From Pseudonocardia humida (lineage in GTDB: Bacteria > Actinomycetota > Actinomycetes > Mycobacteriales > Pseudonocardiaceae): a DNA stretch of 64,000 bases. The stretch is taken from positions 57,985 through 121,984 of the forward strand of contig NZ_JAGSOV010000062.1 of assembly GCF_023898865.1 (NCBI RefSeq), given 5' to 3'. A program made the translations under genes and the position numbers. The notes under the pieces are model-generated. The model had not been told where the DNA came from. It saw nothing but the letters and a program-made list of their open reading frames with translations, and made no database searches. Position 1 is the stretch's first letter. Each line of letters begins with the position of its first letter. Shown one piece after another: positions 61,933 to 64,000 of the stretch.

Positions 61933-61936
61933 GCAC

Positions 61937-63103
61937 GTGTTCGGACTGCCCTACACCGACAGCGTCGTCGTCGCCGGTGCCCTCGTCCTCGGGCTGACCA
62001 GCGGCGTCCTCGGCGCGTTCGCCGTGCTGCGCCAGCGCAGCCTGGTCGGCGACGCCGTCGCGCACTCCACCCTCCCCGGGGTGTGCGTGGCGTTCCTCGT
62101 CTCCGGGGTGAAGGACGTCCCCGGTCTGCTGGTCGGCGCGGCGGTGGCCGGGCTGGTGGCCGCGCTGCTGATGGTCGGCATCGAGCGGGCCGGCCGGATC
62201 CGCCCGGACGCCGCGATCGGCGTGGTGCTGTCCGGGTTCTTCGCGCTCGGCGTCGTGCTGCTCACCCACATCTCCAACAGCCAGGACTCCGACCAGGCCG
62301 GTCTGGAGAACTACCTGTTCGGGCAGGCCGCCGGGCTGCTGGAGAGCGACGTCGCGGTCATGGCCGCGCTGGGCGCCGCGGCGCTGGCGGTGGTGCTGGT
62401 GCTGCGCCGGGTGCTGGCGACCACGCTGTTCGACGCCGGGTACGCCGGGTCGATCGGGCTTCCGGTGCGGGTGCTCGAGGTGCTGATGACCGCGCTGCTG
62501 GTGGTGGCGATCGTGATCGGCGTACGGGTGGTGGGGGCGATCCTGATGGTGGCGATGCTGGTCGTGCCCACGGTCACCGCCCGCCAGCTGGCCGACCGCT
62601 TCCCGGTGGTGCTGGGGCTGGCCGCGCTGGTCGGCGCGGTCGTCGGGGTCACCGGCTCGCTGCTGGCCACCCGGGCCGCGCTGCCGACCGGGCCGGTCGT
62701 GGTGCTCACCGGCTTCACGATCACGCTGGCCGCGGTGCTGTTCGCGCCCGGGCGGGGCGTGGTGTGGCGGGCGCAGCGGTTGGCCGCGCGCCGGCGGCGG
62801 GTGCGCCGGGAGGCGGTGCTGGGCGCGCCCGAGCTGGTGCGCGGCGGGCTCGGCGACGCGCTCGCCCGCGCGTCGCTGCGCCGGCGCGGTCTGCTCGACG
62901 CCGACGGCCGGCTCACCGACGCCGGCCGCGCGGCCGCCGCCGACCTGGCCGACCGCCGCGAGCTGTGGAAGGCCTGGCTCGCCCACGGCGCCGAGGTCCG
63001 CCTGCCCGACGCCCGCGAACCCGACCCCGTCGACCTGCGCGCCAGCCTCGGCGACGACGCCGTCGCCCAGCTGCGGGCCCTCGCCTCGGGGGCGCGGTCA
63101 TGA
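61937..63103 (+). CDS. Metal ABC transporter permease with C-terminal winged-helix-like extension
   Basis: The 388-residue protein is an ABC-3 permease (AVLRQRSLVGDAVAHSTLPG, GAILMVAMLVVPTVTARQLADR). After residue about 280 it adds a basic linker and a roughly 90-residue domain with RRRGLLDADGRLTDAGRAAA and ELWKAWLAHG, which looks like a DtxR-type winged helix. The partner permease lacks this. It overlaps the next gene by 4 bp. Confidence 0.9.
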   Translation: MFGLPYTDSVVVAGALVLGLTSGVLGAFAVLRQRSLVGDAVAHSTLPGVCVAFLVSGVKDVPGLLVGAAVAGLVAALLMVGIERAGRIRPDAAIGVVLSGFFALGVVLLTHISNSQDSDQAGLENYLFGQAAGLLESDVAVMAALGAAALAVVLVLRRVLATTLFDAGYAGSIGLPVRVLEVLMTALLVVAIVIGVRVVGAILMVAMLVVPTVTARQLADRFPVVLGLAALVGAVVGVTGSLLATRAALPTGPVVVLTGFTITLAAVLFAPGRGVVWRAQRLAARRRRVRREAVLGAPELVRGGLGDALARASLRRRGLLDADGRLTDAGRAAAADLADRRELWKAWLAHGAEVRLPDAREPDPVDLRASLGDDAVAQLRALASGARS

Positions 63104-63981
63104 GCGATCCGCTGGTGATCATCCTGGTGGCCGGCCTGGTGGGCACGGCGGCCGGGCTGCTCGGGCCGTTCCTGGTGCTGCGCCGGATGGCGCTGCTGTC
63201 CGACGCGGTCAGCCACGCCGTGCTGCCCGGGATCGTGGCGGTGTGGCTGGTCGCCGAGACCCGCGCCCCGCTGCCGGTCGTGATCGGGGCCGCCGCGTTC
63301 GCGGTGATCTGCGTGCTGGGCATCGACGCGCTGCGGGCCACCGGGCTGGTCGCCTCGGACGCGGCGATCGCGCTGGTGTTCCCGGCGCTGTTCTCGCTGG
63401 GCGTGCTGGGGGTGACGCAGTTCGCCGAGGGCATCCACCTCGACCTGGACTCCACCATCTACGGCGAGCTGGCCTTCGTCCCGTTCGACACGATGTCGCT
63501 GTTCGGGGTGGAGGTGATCCGCCCGGCGGTGGTGCTGGCCGTCGTCGTGGCGGCGAACCTGGCGCTGGTGCTGCTGCTGTGGAAGGAGCTCAAGGCCACC
63601 ACGTTCGACCCGCAGTTCGGGGCGGTCGTCGGGCTGCGCCCGCGGCTGCTGTCGCGGCTGCTGCTGCTCGCCGTCGCGGTGACGGCGGTGGCCGCGTTCC
63701 AGGCGGTCGGCGCGATCCTGGTGGTCACCATGCTGATCGTCCCGGGTGCCACCGCCTACCTGCTGACCGACAGCCTCAAGGTGATGGTCTGGGCGGCCAT
63801 CGGGGTCGGCTGGCTCGGCGCGATCGCCGGGCACACCATCGCCCTCGCGATCGACAGCAACATCGCCGGGGCGATGGGCCTGGTCTGCTCGGCCTGCTTC
63901 GTGCTGGCCCTGGTCGCCTCCCCGCGCTACGGCGTCCTCGCCCGCCGCCGACGCCGCCACCAGGCCCCCGCCGGGTCGTGA
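63100..63981 (+). CDS. Metal ABC transporter permease (second)
   Basis: The 293-residue ABC-3 permease has the matching blocks VLRRMALLSDAVSHAVLPG and GAILVVTMLIVPGATAYLL. It overlaps the previous gene by 4 bp (ATGA), so the two permeases are made together, as in mntCD/sitCD operons. Confidence 0.92.
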   Translation: MSDPLVIILVAGLVGTAAGLLGPFLVLRRMALLSDAVSHAVLPGIVAVWLVAETRAPLPVVIGAAAFAVICVLGIDALRATGLVASDAAIALVFPALFSLGVLGVTQFAEGIHLDLDSTIYGELAFVPFDTMSLFGVEVIRPAVVLAVVVAANLALVLLLWKELKATTFDPQFGAVVGLRPRLLSRLLLLAVAVTAVAAFQAVGAILVVTMLIVPGATAYLLTDSLKVMVWAAIGVGWLGAIAGHTIALAIDSNIAGAMGLVCSACFVLALVASPRYGVLARRRRRHQAPAGS

Positions 63982-63996
63982 GCGGAGAACGGGTCC

Positions 63997-64000
63997 ATGG
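63997..64000 (+). CDS. Possible start of the next gene in the metal operon (cut off)
   Basis: After GGAGAA and a 7-nt spacer, an ATG at 63997 begins a frame that the window edge cuts after 4 bases. A metal-responsive regulator (MntR/DtxR) is a common next gene, but nothing in the sequence shows it. Confidence 0.35.

Overview
The window comes from a very GC-rich actinobacterium. A mycothiol-linked formaldehyde dehydrogenase, a DUF5753 XRE regulator paired with a DUF397 protein, a GAF-ANTAR regulator and many GTG starts all point to Actinomycetia. A Pseudonocardiaceae member, perhaps Pseudonocardia, is my best guess; this is inferred from gene content, not from a marker gene.

Positions 1-17674 (minus strand) are one uninterrupted reading frame of at least 5,891 codons whose 3-prime end lies outside the window. 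In order, the protein has a long signal peptide, a Lys/Ala/Asp-rich coiled-coil stalk with ten perfect 24-bp repeats, about 50 Cys-pair repeats, Gly/Ala/Ser repeats, a helical and hydrophobic region, a Pro/Ala/Val linker, an intact SecA-type ATPase motor (about residues 4520-5140), more helices and late hydrophobic segments. A SecA motor built into a giant exported repeat protein is the most unusual thing here. About 2.4 kb without a convincing gene lies upstream.

Positions 20039-32169 are mixed accessory genes: a DUF574-type methyltransferase, a DUF397/XRE pair with a small Cys protein, maleylacetate reductase, a copper P-type ATPase with a coupled small membrane protein, a lipoprotein, a TerD-CAP fusion, a frameshifted SRPBCC pseudogene, a methyltransferase, and a MocR regulator divergent from an alpha/beta hydrolase. 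Positions 32356-42644 hold a TfdB-like FAD monooxygenase, a GntR(YtrA)-ABC operon with two paralogous permeases, a second ABC pair, a degenerate receiver protein, a GAF-ANTAR protein, DedA, a YbdK-type ligase and a cutinase.

Positions 42831-50868 are a fatty-acid oxidation block: fadB-fadA, a divergent MerR gene whose probable operator lies inside the fadA promoter spacer, a thioesterase, a double TetR protein, an acyl-CoA dehydrogenase and another TetR. Positions 50949-60060 hold a LysR regulator, an orphan SdhC-like membrane protein, MFS exporters, SRPBCC/DUF3224 proteins with a TetR and two palindromic operators, an enoyl-CoA hydratase, and mscR with a coupled metallo-beta-lactamase gene (formaldehyde detoxification). 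Positions 60142-63981 are a metal-uptake ABC operon (probably Mn or Zn) behind two DtxR/MntR-like palindromes.

Dispersed palindromic repeats occur at several places, and one copy lies inside an MFS transporter coding sequence.
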